Of a stretch of 64,000 nt of DNA, positions 33,023 through 46,380 are shown one piece after another; the stretch's first letter is position 1, and each line of letters opens with the position of its first letter. The notes beneath the pieces were generated by a model. It worked only from the letters and a program-made list of their open reading frames with translations, was not told the origin of the DNA and searched no databases. The translations under genes were made by a program, and so were the position numbers. The stretch is taken from the NCBI GenBank assembly GCA_951812925.1, contig OX638371.1, positions 115,405,124-115,469,123 of the forward strand, in the 5' to 3' direction. The stretch comes from Calliopum simillimum (Eukaryota; Arthropoda; Insecta; Diptera; Lauxaniidae).

Positions 33023-33289
33023 AAAAATACTGAGAGTAACAAGGTAAGTGAGTTTAATATTTTCGTAGTTCCAAATGAACGCAATTAAATCGTTGTTATT
33101 TTTTTACTTGTAAACGATATCGCACCCGTTACCAGTTTATTATATTGCCTTCCAACCCTTGTTGTATTACTTATTTGGTCTTTTACTTTTTTTTTTTGGC
33201 TAAACAACTATGGAGTTTCCAAACAGGAACACCTTTCTACAACATCTGAAACTATTATATCCTGTAAAATAAGAGATTAAATTATAGAA

Positions 33290-33680
33290 ATGAGTAGAGC
33301 AAATTTTTTTTTCTCATTTTTCATATTTATTGTATATTTTGTACATTTTTACTCATTATTCTTAAGTTTTAAGCATTTCTCGTCTTTGGTGACCCCTTAT
33401 GAAATTTTTTGTAGAATATTTTTTTCGAACATTTTAACTCATTATAACCATTTTTATGAAAGGAGGTCAAAACGACCCATAAGTGATATAATGCGTTAAG
33501 ATGTGCCAGAAAATTGTTCCTTGCGTAATTTCAGGATGACCTTGGAACAACATGTTTTAACGAAAATGAAGATTTAGAGTTTTACAGTGGGGTAAAATTT
33601 CGAAAAAACTTTTTTTGCGGGTATTTTAGCTGGAAAAACAGTATGAAATTGATCTAAGGTTCCAAATTTTATTTTATTAT
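33290..33680. repeat. Dispersed repeat, inverted counterpart of 26740-27350
   Basis: GGAGGTCAAAACGACCCATA and GATGACCTTGGAACAACA are the inverse of phrases at 26.9 kb. The ORF at 33290-33499 is a phenylalanine-rich artefact. Confidence 0.5.
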
Positions 33681-33719
33681 ATACCTTGAATCAAGACAAA
33701 AAGTTTGATTAATTTTGCA

Positions 33720-34430
33720 AAATATCAAGGTTGTCTCCGACCACTCCTAGGAGGTTTTAGTCCCATTTTTTTGAAACTATCAGTGGTGTCCCCGACGCGT
33801 TTTAGGAGTTTTGGTATCATTTAAAAAATTTATACTGCCCCAATCGATAAGAAAAGTCCAAAAAAAAATTTTCTAAGCTGTCAGAAGTATCATCGACCCC
33901 TCTAGAGCCTATTTCAAATAAAAAATTTACTGCACCAAACGGATAGGTTGAAGAAAATTTTCTTAAGCTGTCAGTGGTGTCTCCGAAAACTTTTAGGTGT
34001 TTCGGTCTAATTTAAACCAAAATTGTAAGGCTCGAATCGATTTTTCCAAAATTTTTCTTCTATCTTTCGCTATCGATTGGTGTAATATTTTATTTTTTTT
34101 TTTTTTTAAATGAGACCAAAACTCTTAAGATAGGTCGGGGACACCTCTACCAGTTTTCAAAATTTTTCCTCGGCCTTTGCCTATCAATAGGTGCATAAAA
34201 AGCTTTTTGACAAATGGACAAAAAACGCCTGAGTTTCTTAAATTTTTCTTCGGCTTTTTCCTATCGATTGGAACAATATTATTTTTTTGAAAGAGATGAT
34301 CAAAACTTTTAACATCGATTGGTGCAAAAAACATTTTTTTGAAAATTGGGATTTGTGCACTAATAGTTCCCAAAACTTTTTTTCGAACTTTTTCCATCAT
34401 AGTCACTTTTGTCCTTAGCATTTTCTAGGG
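33720..34430. repeat. Degenerate repeats of 'gtcagtggtgtctccga' and 'ctatcgattggtgcaa' phrases
   Basis: TCAGTGGTGTCYCCGA at 33780 and 33971, with a variant at 33879, is followed by inverted equivalents (GGGGACACCTCTACCAG near 34137). CTATCGATTGGTG-like motifs recur at 34069, 34181, 34262 and 34315. An old, mutated array. Confidence 0.5.
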
Positions 34431-35564
34431 TAAATTCTTGTTTCAGCCTGCCTGTCGAATCTTTGATAACTCTCTTGTCTTTGCTCAAACATGAGATAGG
34501 ATAGTTAACACTTTAATTTTTTTAATAACAATAAAAATTTTCATATAAAACAAAAAGACCCAATTTTTTTTTAAAAAAGTTTATTTCACAAGTAAATGGT
34601 ATTTGCTTAAAAGAAGCAATGATATCTTAAAAAGAATCTCAAATAGAACATTATTCATTTATTTTTCAGAAAACAAATTTTGACATTTTCAATATCAAGC
34701 TGGAATCAGTTTTTCTCCTAAAAAGTAGAACTAAGTCCATCAACAAATCTTAGTCACTAAGTTGTTGCAGCATGCTAATTTTAAACATTTTTCTGAAATA
34801 GATAAAAACTTCTTAATTTAATTCAAACTTATTGCAAGGAACCTTTAATAGATTGGGGGAAGAAAACAGCGCACCGGAAATAAATCAATAATATTTGCAG
34901 ACAATAGATAGATGTTCATACAATATATCAATCTCCCACCATAACTGTCTGGAATTTTTATACACTACTTTTTTTTTGCGTTTGCAACCAAATGAATATC
35001 CTTTGCATTGGTAAGGAAGTTGCACAAAAAATATGGAAAAATTAAAAAACAAAAACATAAAATTAAAATCGAAAAAATTGCCAAAGTGAAATACTACAAA
35101 TTAAAAAAAAAAAATTATTAAAAAAAGCAAAATTAAAGAAATAACAAAACCAAAATCTAAATAGCAACTAACGTTAAAAACAGAAAAAAATCTATCCAAC
35201 AAATATGCAGGAATATCCTGCTTTAGTTCGCATTCTTTATCTTTTTTGCAATGCTGCTGCATTTTGTTGTATCTTCTTGTGTGTCGCGAGTATTGAGTTG
35301 CCCCCTTACAAAAAAACAAAAACCGATTGCCTTACCTTTTCGATTTTTCTGGCTCTTTAGCGTACGTACTATGGGTTAAAACTCTTTGATAGTACACAAA
35401 TATTTTAAATAAGTTAACTTCTATATAAATCTTTAGATAGATTGATTTCGATCTCGAAATCATGTCGGTTAAGTCGATTTTAACAGTTAGGGTTTGATGT
35501 GTACAATAGACTGATTAAAAAAAAACAGTTTCATGGAAATTTTCTATAAAATATTTTTGTAAAA
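34431..35564. other. AT-rich stretch, nothing recognised
   Basis: No terminal repeats or conserved frames. Homopolymer A/T runs only. Confidence 0.45.
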
Positions 35565-35755
35565 TCCCAGTGTGCCAGACGGTTCATATCTTCGCTTTTT
35601 TACCCGTTACGGATCCGTTACTGATCCGTTTGCGGGAGAAATTCCAAAAAAAAAAACGATTCGCTTTTTTTTTGGGAATCTCTCCCGCCAACGGATCAGT
35701 AACGGATCCGTAACGGGTAAAAAAGCGATGATATGAACCGTCTGGCACACTGGGA
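35565..35755. mobile_element. 191-bp near-perfect palindrome
   Basis: TCCCAGTGTGCCAGACGGTT at 35565 is mirrored by AACCGTCTGGCACACTGGGA ending at 35755. The arms continue through CCGTTACGGATCCGTTACTG almost to a small A/T-rich centre near 35655. A foldback MITE is likely. No clear target duplication beyond AT. Confidence 0.8.
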
Positions 35756-38700
35756 TACTTGAGACCATTATAACACAGGTTTTGGAAAAAAGGTTGTAAA
35801 AGAGCCAATCCATAAGAAACAGAGCCCAATTTAATTAATTTTTTAACGAAATGTTAGCCAGTTCGTATTACATTTCTTTCGACCCGTTATTGATTAACCC
35901 CACTTTCAAAATAAACGGCTCATATATGGGCGATTCCAGAAAAAAGTCAAATTCTCGCATGCCACTAATTTTGATATTACAAAATTTAAAATTTGACTTC
36001 TAAATGGTTTTTCAAATGTAACTTGAAATATTGTCCAATTTATGTTGTTGTCTCGGAAAAATATTTTTTTTTTCGCTTTTTTCATAAATTTTTTCAATAT
36101 TTTTGAAACAGCGCTCCAAATTACATTTTACTATTTTCAAAGCCAATTTATTCAGATTTTTATAAATATTGCACGACAATGCTACTCAAAGGTCCTCGCT
36201 TTCTACAGGTCCCACCCATACAAAGTTGCGCTTAAACAAAAGTGACTGCTGCATGTAGCTCGTTGTGACGCGTTGCGAGCAAAGAGATTGCGCGCATAGT
36301 AACACCTCAGCTTTCGCTGGTCATGTGGTTATGATGCTACACACATAGCGAATATCCTTGGTAGGATTTGTTGCTGTTGTTGTTGTTTCGCGTCATTTGG
36401 AACCCTTTCGTTATTTCAATCGTTAAATAGCATACAGTGTAGGTACACTTTTTATCCTTATGACATTGGATGTATGTCTCCTTCCTTGTGCTCCTTACTA
36501 CGGCGCGATTCCAATTTTATTTTCGTGGTCAGTGTGATTTCCCCTCGTTTTGTATTTGTCTGTCTGGTGTATTCTAGTCATTTATCATGGCAAATGTCGT
36601 TGTCGACCGACCACTTGACATTAGGTTGCCTGCTTTATGCAATTTTATTTTAATTTTTTGCCTTTCTTCTTATAACTAGAAATAAATAAGAGAAAAAAAC
36701 AGACAGACAGAGTAACAGCGACATCTAGTAACTAAATCTAAATAGCAGAAGATGAAAACTTAAATGGTAATAGAAATCCAATAACTAATAAAAAAGAATC
36801 TAATAACACAGGGCAACAACTAAGCTGAGTCTGATTCCGGAAGGAGTTTTCTATTTAGAATCTGAATTTGAGCTTAGAATTGGCCCATCACGTCAGGCTT
36901 TTGAGATATTTGAGGTTAAATACACGACAAATGGCTATTTTGGGAATTTTTGAGGTTAGTTATGGTCTCACAAAAATTATGTTTTTTTCTTTTTTTCTTA
37001 CCTGACTCATCATGTAGTACTACTCTTCTCCTTCAAAATGAGTTCTTGAGAAGTGTCATACGATGTTTCTTTGAAAAGTTATGTATACTAGCATCATCTA
37101 CTGGTTGAAATTCCACAACAAATGTATTAAATAATTTCGGTACACTTTTAGTACTTTTTTGCTATTTGATACAAAATAGAAACGCTCATTTATCATCCCT
37201 GGTACAATGTAAAGCGAAACATAAACAAAACAAAAACATAAAGTACTTAATTTGCTCTTTGTGTTTTATTCTATTTGCAGCTCTCTGGACCAAATTTTAC
37301 ATGGTGCTTATTAACATCAAAGTGAACATTTTGGTGCTTTTGGAGCGCAATTCCAATAAAAAATTTAAAATTTTGAACGTACATACATATTAAGATATTT
37401 TTTCAATGTTGGGAAAATTTAAAAAAAATGCACTTCTCAAGATATGCGAAATGTTTCTATATGCGAAATATTTTGATTTTAACAAAGCTTTGGATGAGAA
37501 AATTTTCTTCAAAAATAATAAAACATCAAATAAGCTCAAGAAATTTGATCACCGTTTGATTTAACTGATCATTTGGAGCAAATTTCCACATGTTTCGGAA
37601 TTCTTTTTGGATAACATTCCTTCGAAAATGAGAAAATTCATCACAAATCAATAACTTAAAAATTTGAGAAAATACTTTAATTGTTTAGGACTCGAACCCA
37701 AGCGCCCAGAGTAGCAGTCCAATGTTTAAATCATTTGGCCAAAGTTTAGTGAGGTGTGATTTCTCAAATGGTGACTAATTTTAGTTATTTTTGTTTCATC
37801 TATAATTTCTAATAATATATTGGGTAGTAATAATATAACTTTTTTTGCTTTTTAGTTGCTTTTATACTTCATATCAATTTGCACTATTGTTCTGTTATTT
37901 GCTGTAAGGTTCAGTAATTTACATTCGGATTCGGTTTTTGATTATTAAAGTTGCATCGAAGTTATTACTGTTTTTCCTGCTTTTTATGTTTGTTTTATTA
38001 TTGTCCACTAGAAGTTTTTTTTTGAGTGTAAAACGATGTCAACTTAAGTTACGTATCCAACATGATGGCTCATATGTACGCGCGCACGATGCCTTTGTTT
38101 CTTATACTGAACATCCTTTTTTTTCAGAATGTTTGTGCATCTTTGCATTTGATATAATTTTACAATTTTGTGCTTTTTTTTTGATTTTTAAATTTCCTTT
38201 TATTTTTGGTAAGTTTCTTTTTCATAAGATTTTTTTTTGTTGCATAACAAACTTTTATACGTCACATTTTTTGATGTCCTGCCACATTATAATTTGTTTT
38301 TTTTGCGCTGTAGTTTCCTTTTTTTTGAGACTCTATGTATGCTTTGGTCCGGTCGCAAGGACATCATATACTCTAGCATGGAATGCATTTTAGCCAACAT
38401 ATAATTGCATTTATTTTCAGGAAAAACGCTTTTCAAATCAATTTTGTAGAAAAATGTTTTTTCCTGTTTTTTTTTTGTGTGATTTTTCTGCTGGTTTTTT
38501 TTTTTTAGATTTTGTTTTTGTTATTTGCATTATCTCAAAAAGTGCATTATATCCAGCATATGTATACGTATGTTGACTAAATAAATTTGGATATTTCTAT
38601 TTAGCATTATTCCGACGACAACCATGACAGCGATGATGATGATGATGATGTTGGCCAACGATGACATTTCTTGCTTTTCTTATATGTCTGGCAGCAAATT

Positions 38701-40127
38701 TGATTCAATCACTGTCAGCATAAATCAAATCAAATTGTAACTAAATCTAAAAATATTATTTTGGCAATTGAAAAGAATAATGCATTATTTTTGGCTTGAT
38801 GCATTCGGCGCAAGAAGAAATAGAAAAATAAAAAATAAACCACGTCAGACTTTACCGTTCCCTTCGTACTATCATTTCCCGGTGTGCGTTGCTACACTTT
38901 TTCTTGTTTAGAGGGCGGAACATCTCCAATTAAATTAAACCAAATAATGTCAATTGTCAAGATGCAATTTACACGGGTTTTCCACTCCAATTTCATCCTT
39001 TTCCACACCAAATTTATCCGTTTTCCAAACGAATTCATATTTTTCCAAATCAAATTCACCCTTTTCCAAATCACCTTTGCAAAAAAACACGTTTAAAATT
39101 ATGCGTAGAAGGTCATAAAAGTAGGTAACGGGGAATTTTTAGTAGTTTAGTACTAAATGTAGTGGTAAATTGAGTACTTTTAATAAGACCAAAAAAAAAA
39201 AAAAAAAAAATAACTTCACAATACCTTTCCAAAAACTATGCAACAATTATCCTTCGGTTAAAAATGTCCAAGTTATTGGCAATTATGTACGGAGAGTTTG
39301 TCACAATTTACGAATTCTTCCACTCTTTGCAACTCTCCAAAATTTTTTTTTTTTTTTTATTTCTATCAGACTGGACATAAAACGAAGCCATGTACCAAAT
39401 GGCTGAATACTAACTTTTAGTTTTGTGAGTGGGGGCTACGCCCCCTTTTCAATCCCTTCCATACTTTGGCAGGCATAGTTTGGTAGACATAGTATTAATC
39501 TATGTACCAAGTTTTAGAACGATAGCTGCTGTAGGTGCAGAGATATTTCATTTAAAGCGTATTTTTTTGCAAAGATGAATTTAATTTGAAACAACGGGGG
39601 TGAATTTGAAATTGAATTTTTTTTGGGAAAACGAAAAAAAAAAAAAAAAAAATTTTAAATTTTTGGTTCCAAAAAAACTGGCCAAAATTCTGAAAGTCGG
39701 TAATATGGGGATTTTGATGATGCTGATTACGAATCCGGAAACAAAATGGCGGATCCACAATTGTGTCTTACGACAGTTGGTAATTTATAGTTTGTGATGA
39801 TGCTGACTACGATCTGAAATCAATTTTTCGAAATATAAAATGTCGGATCCACAATGACGAACCGCGTAGTGCAAAACTATATTGATCAGAAAGAAGTGAG
39901 TTTTTGGGGTCGCTGATTAAAAATATGAAATTAATTTTTGTAACACAAAATGCCACATCCAAAATTTCGGTTAAAACATGCCAAACATACAAAAGTTTTG
40001 TTTCTGAGATCAATTATTACAAAAACGAAATACTTTACAACAGTCCTAATAACTTTCTGAGGGGCACTTCCGGGCAGCTAATTGTTATACAGGTTTGTAG
40101 CAAAATGTAACCTCAAATTTATAGTTC
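35756..40127. other. Long gene-free stretch with simple repeats
   Basis: Contains T-rich ORF artefacts (37938-38393), a GATGATGATG tract at 38633-38650, and a diverged repeat at 39200-39420 resembling 17640-17880 ('AATGTCCAAGTTATNGNCAATTAT'). The 36600-38900 part is complex, unique-looking sequence. No gene is supported. Confidence 0.4.
37681..37745 (-). repeat. tRNA-like segment (SINE head)
   Basis: On the minus strand: box-A-like TGGCCAAATGATTTAAAC, then box-B GGTTCGAGTCC, about 30 nt apart as in tRNA-derived SINEs. No acceptor-stem pairing was seen. Confidence 0.4.
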
Positions 40128-40260
40128 TAAGGCCCAATTTCACAATGTTCAGTTAAAATTTAACTTTCAGATAAATAAAAATTTTGTATGAAATTTTATG
40201 TCAAAGTGCCAGTTAAAGTTCCAGTTAAAGCTAAACTGAACATTGTGAAATTGGCCCTTA
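40128..40260. mobile_element. 133-bp MITE with ~28-bp inverted ends
   Basis: TAAGGCCCAATTTCACAATG at the left is the inverse of CATTGTGAAATTGGCCCTTA at the right, with one mismatch; pairing continues through TTCAGTT. The interior also repeats AGTTAAAGTTCCAGTTAAAG. Confidence 0.75.
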
Positions 40261-40284
40261 GTAGCTGCGTGAAATTTAGAAGGA

Positions 40285-40648
40285 GTTTTTCCTCAGAGCT
40301 TGCGCTAACAATTCCTATTATTCATGTATATTTTGGCTACATGGCGGTGAAAAAAACTCCTAAAGTTACATTTTGAATATATTTTTTGTATGGGCGGTAG
40401 GCGTGTTCGTTGACCGATTTTGCTCATTTTCAATCCCATGAGCTAACTTTAACTCAGTTTTGCTCAGTTTTCTCAAAAAATGTATTTCCACACACAGCCA
40501 GCCAGCCAGCCAGACAGACGGATATGGCTATATCGACTCAGGAGGTGACGCTGATCAAGAATATATATACTTTTCTATACTTGCCACGCCTCGTTCTCTG
40601 CATCACAAACGGAAGGACAAAGTGAATATACCCTTGGTGTAAGGTATA
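40285..40648 (+). repeat. 3' fragment of the 142-bp-repeat element family
   Basis: It contains TTTTTGTATGGGCGGTAGGC, a short CAGC tract (40497-40512), GACTCAGGAGGTGACGCTGA and the end CCCTTGGTGTAAGGTATA. It lacks the 142-bp array. Confidence 0.7.
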
Positions 40649-42934
40649 AAAATGATTATCAAATCTTTTTTGAGCCAAAAAAATCTTCTTAATCAGTGGC
40701 GTGGATAAGAGGGGATGAGGGCAATCGCCAAGGAAATAGCTCTATAGGAGGCTTTTAGGAGTGGCAAAATCAGTTTTTGAAATAGATTTTTTAGACTTTT
40801 GTTTGTTTTGCTTTGCTCTTCAAAACGAAAACTAATTAAGAAGAAAAGGAAAAATAACTTCAAAATAAATTCCATCGATCGGTGGAAACGGGTAGGATTT
40901 AACAGCGTGGTTTACTAACATCAGCACAGGCGAATCTCCGGTGGAAACGCGGTATTAGTGCCAAAATTAAACAAACCATTAACCAGAAACAATAATTTAT
41001 TGTTTCAAAATATGTATTAATCTCGCTTACTAGATAGGACCTAAAAATTTGTTTACAATGCATTGGTACATTTCTATTATAAGAACTGCCAAGTTCAAAG
41101 GCCAAAAAGAAAAAGACATTTTTCCCAACGAAAAGTAATGGATTTTTGGTTTAATTGATTACAAAATGATAAAACATTTTTCATATTTAATGCATATTCT
41201 CTTAGGTAGAAAAAATAAAGGGAAAAGTAAGGAAAGAAGAAAACATTGCTAAGAACAAAACGCAAAAAGCAAAAAATATTTCAATAAAATCAAGGAGTAG
41301 GCGTGTTTTCGAAATAGTTGCGTAACCCAAAAAACAAGCTCCGCCCAAAAACTTCTTTATACTGCCTCTCTTTTATACTTAAAGTCATATGCCATAGATA
41401 TATACGAGAACAATAAATCGCATATAAAGCTATATAGTATATAATATATAACAACAAAATTCCATAGAAAATCCTGTCATGGCAAAAATGTTGGACATTT
41501 TGGGTGTGTGCCGAATACTCAAACGAGCAAATGAACGAATAAAGAACACAAATCTTTACATACCAAGAACTACGACTGGGATCGAATCCTCACAACCAAA
41601 TGCAAGGATGTACGGATATGTGCGTGCGTGCGTATGTTCAAAGAAATACGAGCGTATGTGTATGTACAATCGTCCACGCATAAGGCTGAAAAGAATTTTC
41701 CCATTTCCAACAACTGTGTGTGTGCGTATAAGGTACGATGGTGGTGGTAGTGATGGTGATTTCTGAGGGTCACTTATTTTGGAGTAAACTCCTACTTTGT
41801 TGCAGCATTTCAATTCTTTGGCATAAATCAATCATTCAATGTTTACTTCTTGCAGCGTGGGGCTTTGTATACAACATGCCATGTTAAAAAAAATGTTCTC
41901 AATATGATATCGTAGATATAGAAATGTTTTCAAAAAAATTGTATTCTTCTAGTCTTACAATGGTATATTTTCAAGCTAAAAATAAAGGACTCTGTGTAGA
42001 AACTTCTACAATAAGGCACAATTGTTTTAAGAAAAGTTTCGAGGCATTATTTCTCATTGGGTGAGTCGACACAAACACACTTGTTTTCAATTATATGAGG
42101 CACACATGCTAGTACGTGCGTACATATGAGTTACTTACAACCCTTCCTCTAAACAGGATTGCTGCGCTTCTGTTTTGACCTCCTCACGCAAACAACACCA
42201 AACAACACCCTGCGCCTAAAAGTAGGCAAATAAATTTCTTTTTTCTTTCTTCTTCATGTTTCTCTACTTTTCATCACTATTTCGTTGATTTTTTTTTCGG
42301 CTGGCTCTTCGTGCTTTCTCGTAGATTGCGTTTCGTTGAGTTTTTGTTGTTGCGTAGCTACTTCCATCAGCCGTTGATTCCGTGCGCCTTCTTTGGTCAT
42401 CCTCTAACGCGGGCCTATATTGCGTATACTATAAACTGCAAGGAACGCCAGCCTTCCAACTTAATATGCATTCGTGATTTGTGTTTTTTTTTTTTGCAGA
42501 TGGCTTCAATCTTGGCTATTGAGTACAGAGAGAAAAAATATATATAAATCTTTCTTGTATCTAACCATAGCCTAAATAACCTAAATGACGACATCAAGTC
42601 TTGGTCTCAGACTTGTTCTTAGTTAATACGAGTCAATGTATGTCCCGGCGGGACACTTAAATTTCAGGCGAAAATAAGGAAAATTTTTTTGCAAGGTGAT
42701 GCTTAACAAAACTTATGACCTTAAGCCAAAAGTAGTTTTGTGTTTGTATGAGGCCATCATAAGACACCAATTCTGAGCTACGGAATTCTTGTTCGGTGGT
42801 AAACCTTAAGCAAGCAAACCTTTTTGGCAATTTTACCAAAAAATCAAAGAATGGAGCTCGACGATTTGCTTCATTTGATGCTTCTTCATATTTATCAGCT
42901 ATCAGGTTAAAATACCTGAAAGGAAGGGTTGGAC
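40649..42934. other. Gene-free stretch
   Basis: A one-ended CAGTGGCGTGGATAAGAG (40694) looks like a degraded hAT terminus. A 48-codon minus-strand ORF at 42264-42400 (MTKEGARNQRLMEVATQQQK) lies in a GC-richer patch but has no other support. Otherwise nothing is recognised. Confidence 0.35.
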
Positions 42935-43600
42935 TGCAACACTGACGAAAATGGAGTCTGGTGCGGATGCTGGGGTCTTTTCCAAGGACTTGAATACTAG
43001 CGAGTATTTTGCTTTACCCCGCTGCTGCAGAAGGCATGCTAAATTATTAAACACAAAGTTTTTGAACGTAGTGACACATTTGTCATATACGTGAATAGTC
43101 AGGCAGCTTGGTTCCAATATTACTAAGTCTCGCTTTATCCTTAGCTGCAGAAAATCCCTATACAGCTATGTAATCTTACAATATGTTGAGTTCCCGGACA
43201 AATCAATTTTATTGGGTATGAAAACGCTGACGAGCTTGCTATAGGAAGGGTCTTCAAATGACACAATTTCTGAAACCCATATTATGAAACCCAATATTGA
43301 CACAAAATGTATTTTGTGGGCTGATTTCAAATGGTCAAACTTAACAACATGTTCTACATCGAGGGCGATATGGCCACTTTATGGCGCTAATAGAACACGA
43401 AAAACTCAAGGTTGCCGATTACCGACGTGGGAAGTCTTTTTAGAAGCTGTAAGGATCCTGATGTAGAAGAGCCCATTTTTCATTTCTTTTGTGAATGCCC
43501 AGAGTTGACCAACCGACGTTACAAGGTATTCGAAAGTCACTTCTTAGACTCTCTTGAAGATGTTGGTCAAAAGAGTCCCAAAAGTTTTTAAAAATTTCGC
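42935..43600 (+). pseudogene. LINE relic: RNase H and HFFCECP end, same family as the 18.7-kb copy
   Basis: Readable pieces on the + strand: KMESGADAGVFSKDLN (cf. KMECGVGAGIFSENLK at 19.6 kb), VIYVNSQAAW, PGQINFIGYENADELAIGR (43194-43250), CSTSRAIWPLYG, and HFFCECPELTNRRYKVFESH (43478-43540). Several frame changes. No tail or duplication was identified. Confidence 0.75.
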
Positions 43601-44009
43601 AATGGTTGTTATAGGTTGACAACGAATTTATATATCGGTAATAAAATAGGCTCAATTACATCCTAATTTATGATGTCAACTGCCATCACCCGAGCTAACC
43701 ACTCGGTAACACTTATTTTGAGATGTACTAAACTAAAAGTTTAAACCACACCATTTTTTGCGCTATTTTTGAAGTTATATAATCAGAGAAGGTAATTTTG
43801 GTCATAAAGTGTAATATCGCAGCTTAAAGTCCTAGTCTTTTTTTAAAACTCACTTACTCGCTTTACTTTATATTTCTGTCTTCTTTCCTCTGAAATATTT
43901 TTATCTAAATAGTTGAAAAAGTGAAAAATAAATGCAATTAGTGGACATTTATGAGGTTATATGTAAATGAATAGTATCGGGTGTGGGCACCATTTTATTT
44001 TTAATAAAA
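43601..44009. other. Short interval, nothing firm
   Basis: A box-A-like CCGAGTGGTTAGCTCGG on the minus strand (43691-43707) may be another tRNA-like remnant, but no box B is visible. Confidence 0.3.
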
Positions 44010-44255
44010 TCGGACAAGAGGGTGTGGCACCTCCCATATAAGCAAAAGGTTTAAAACACTATACTGAAAACAGTTTTTGAGATAATCCAACCAAATTTCA
44101 CTCAAATACTGAGAACTATAAATTCAAACTCTGAGAAAAAACTGGGTGAATTCAGACAAGAGGGCGTGGCACCTCTCATATAAGCAAAATTTTCAAAATA
44201 CTGCTGTGTAGGGTATTTAATGTTTGGCCAGGCCAAAAGTAATACTCTTACTAGT
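44010..44255 (-). repeat. Inverted 5' fragment of the 142-bp-repeat element family
   Basis: It has two GGCACCTCCCATATAAGC units about 140 bp apart, then TGTAGGGTATTTAATGTTTGGCC and TTACTAGT, the inverse of the 5' end of the copies at 30.8-33.0 kb. Confidence 0.7.
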
Positions 44256-45298
44256 TTAGTTTTGTTTTCTTGTTTTTCTTATAACTACGGAATTATGCCA
44301 CATCAGAGTACTCTGGATGGAGCAGTTTGTGCACCAAGCCATGATAATTAACATAGACCACTTATTCCAAAAGTGATAATTTAGGAGTTACCTATGTAGT
44401 TGAAATATTGTTTGCACGAAATTACTCTTGAATGGCATATCTATTACTTTTTATTATGCATCAAAAAATTAAAAAAATCTTTTTGTAAAAACCATATATT
44501 ACCAATTAAAAAGTCATGTCCAAATTCCGTTCAACAAAAGCGTTGAGGATGGCAACAGAAATAATGCCAATGTTGCTTAAGGCGATGCTTAAACTCCAAT
44601 GCTGATGTGTGAATAAAAAATTATTTTATTTCATTGTCCTTTGGCATTGTGGAGCTGTTTTTTTTTTTTTTGCATATCTTCATATTAAAATATATGAAAT
44701 ATAATTTATGAGCAACCTCCTCATGCGAAGTTCACAATAAAACTGACTTAATTTACATAGATATGTATGTATGTGCGTGAAAAAGGATCTACAACACAAC
44801 GATAGCAGGTGAAAAAAGGATGTGAAAAGGTTATGCTATGAGAAAGATTGTCCGACTACTGGTATGACCTAACGTATGTTGCTAATTATGCTCGTAAGAG
44901 AGCATATGTTTGGCCCGAGGCAAGGATATTCACTCATGTGCGTTGTTGTTGTTGCTGTTCCGTGTGTATTGGGTTTTGTTATGTCAATTAGAGCATTTAA
45001 TTGCTTAAAGTGTTAATGGTCAATGTGTGAACTAATTAGAAAATACATAAAAATAATTTCGCATTATTGCCAAAGAAGGACGGGTGTGCTAAATTGAATT
45101 TGTTGAATAACCAATGGAAATTTGACTTTCTGAGGAAATTTAATTTGTGGAGAGAAATAAATGAAAATTTTAAGTGAGAGAAATTGAAAAAATATGGCGC
45201 GTTGCTGATATTTGATCAAGATGTCCACATCATTGTTGAAACCCCTTTCGTAAGAGATCTTATACATATATTTTCTTGCATTATGTGACATACAAAAG
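44256..45298. other. Unique-looking stretch, no gene seen
   Basis: Contains TTGTTGTTGTTGCTGTT at 44944-44960. The rest shows no recognised feature. Confidence 0.4.
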
Positions 45299-45355
45299 TA
45301 GTGATGATCAAACCAAGACCAAGTTCATAGCAGTCTTAATCTTGTTCTTGCACAT
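45299..45355. repeat. Fragment of the CTTGGT hAT MITE
   Basis: TAGTGATGATCAAACCAAGA then AGCAGTCTTAATCTTGTTCT matches the left end of the element at 22717. Confidence 0.65.
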
Positions 45356-46129
45356 ACCGTGTATGGTTACAACTTACAAAGTTACATGTTTTCATACTAT
45401 TTCGCGGTATTGCGAAATATATATATCTTACTTGACTTTATTGACGTGCCCAATAAGACACATACCTATGATATAGGAGTCAGATTGCTTCCGTCTTGGT
45501 CACGCCGTTCTTTAGTTCTTTTAATTACTGTTCTTCGCTGGCAGCCCCTAATGTATGCTAGCTTTTATAATTTTGGCAGCAAGTAAAGATTGAGGTAGTT
45601 TTGAAATTGAAGAACTGTCTGAAAAGTGGATCAATACGAATCCGCGAAATATTCCAAAGAAGAAGAGAACAGAATCTTGCCGAGAGCGTAATGAAATTCA
45701 AAACCAAGTTTCGGCAGAAAAACGTCAACAAGTCCATGAAGCAAGTTTATGACGTTCTTGTCGTGAACAGGGCCTTGCGGAGGATTTGCCCTTGGGGGGG
45801 GGAGGGGTTTTCGTAAAAAAAACAAACGTAATAACACTATAAAATGCTCAGTACATTTCCGGATCAAATTGACCTTTGTATGCCATTCGAAAGGTACTAA
45901 GGCAACACATAATGTAAAAAAGTTGACATCAAAATAACATGTTTAAATATTTAAACATGTTATATATAAAATATGGAACATTCGTACGTACAATCTGATA
46001 TAATATCTGAAAGTTATAATCTTGTTTTTTTAAACCTAATTTAGATCATGTCAATAGCTTTATTTTTCTCCGAAATATCGTAGACTGGAATAATGAGAAA
46101 ATTTATTTTTTGCACTTTTTTAACTTTTT

Positions 46130-46380
46130 AGGTTAGGATATCTCCAAGAAAAATAAGGACATCGCCATAATTTTAATTAAGTTTTGAAGAAAAAGATTAG
46201 AACTTTCAGATATTGTATCGGATTCTACGTATGAATGCTCTATATTCTAAGCCAAAAACGGTATTTTTTGATTGCTTAGGCTAAGATATCTCAAAAAACA
46301 TATGAGATAAGCAACTCCAAAGCCGTTTTCGGATTCAGCATTGCAAAATACATTTAAAATAAATACTTTTATGTTTGTTT
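46130..46380. repeat. Two copies of the 'ggatatctcaaaa' dispersed repeat
   Basis: TTAGGTTAGGATATCTCCAA and AGGCTAAGATATCTCAAAAA, each followed by a TCGGATTC phrase, as at 16.94-17.42 kb. Confidence 0.5.

Noticed and set aside
37938..38393. 151-codon phenylalanine/leucine-rich ORF resembling a membrane protein
   Set aside because: Poly-T tracts create the hydrophobic look; there are no supporting features around it.
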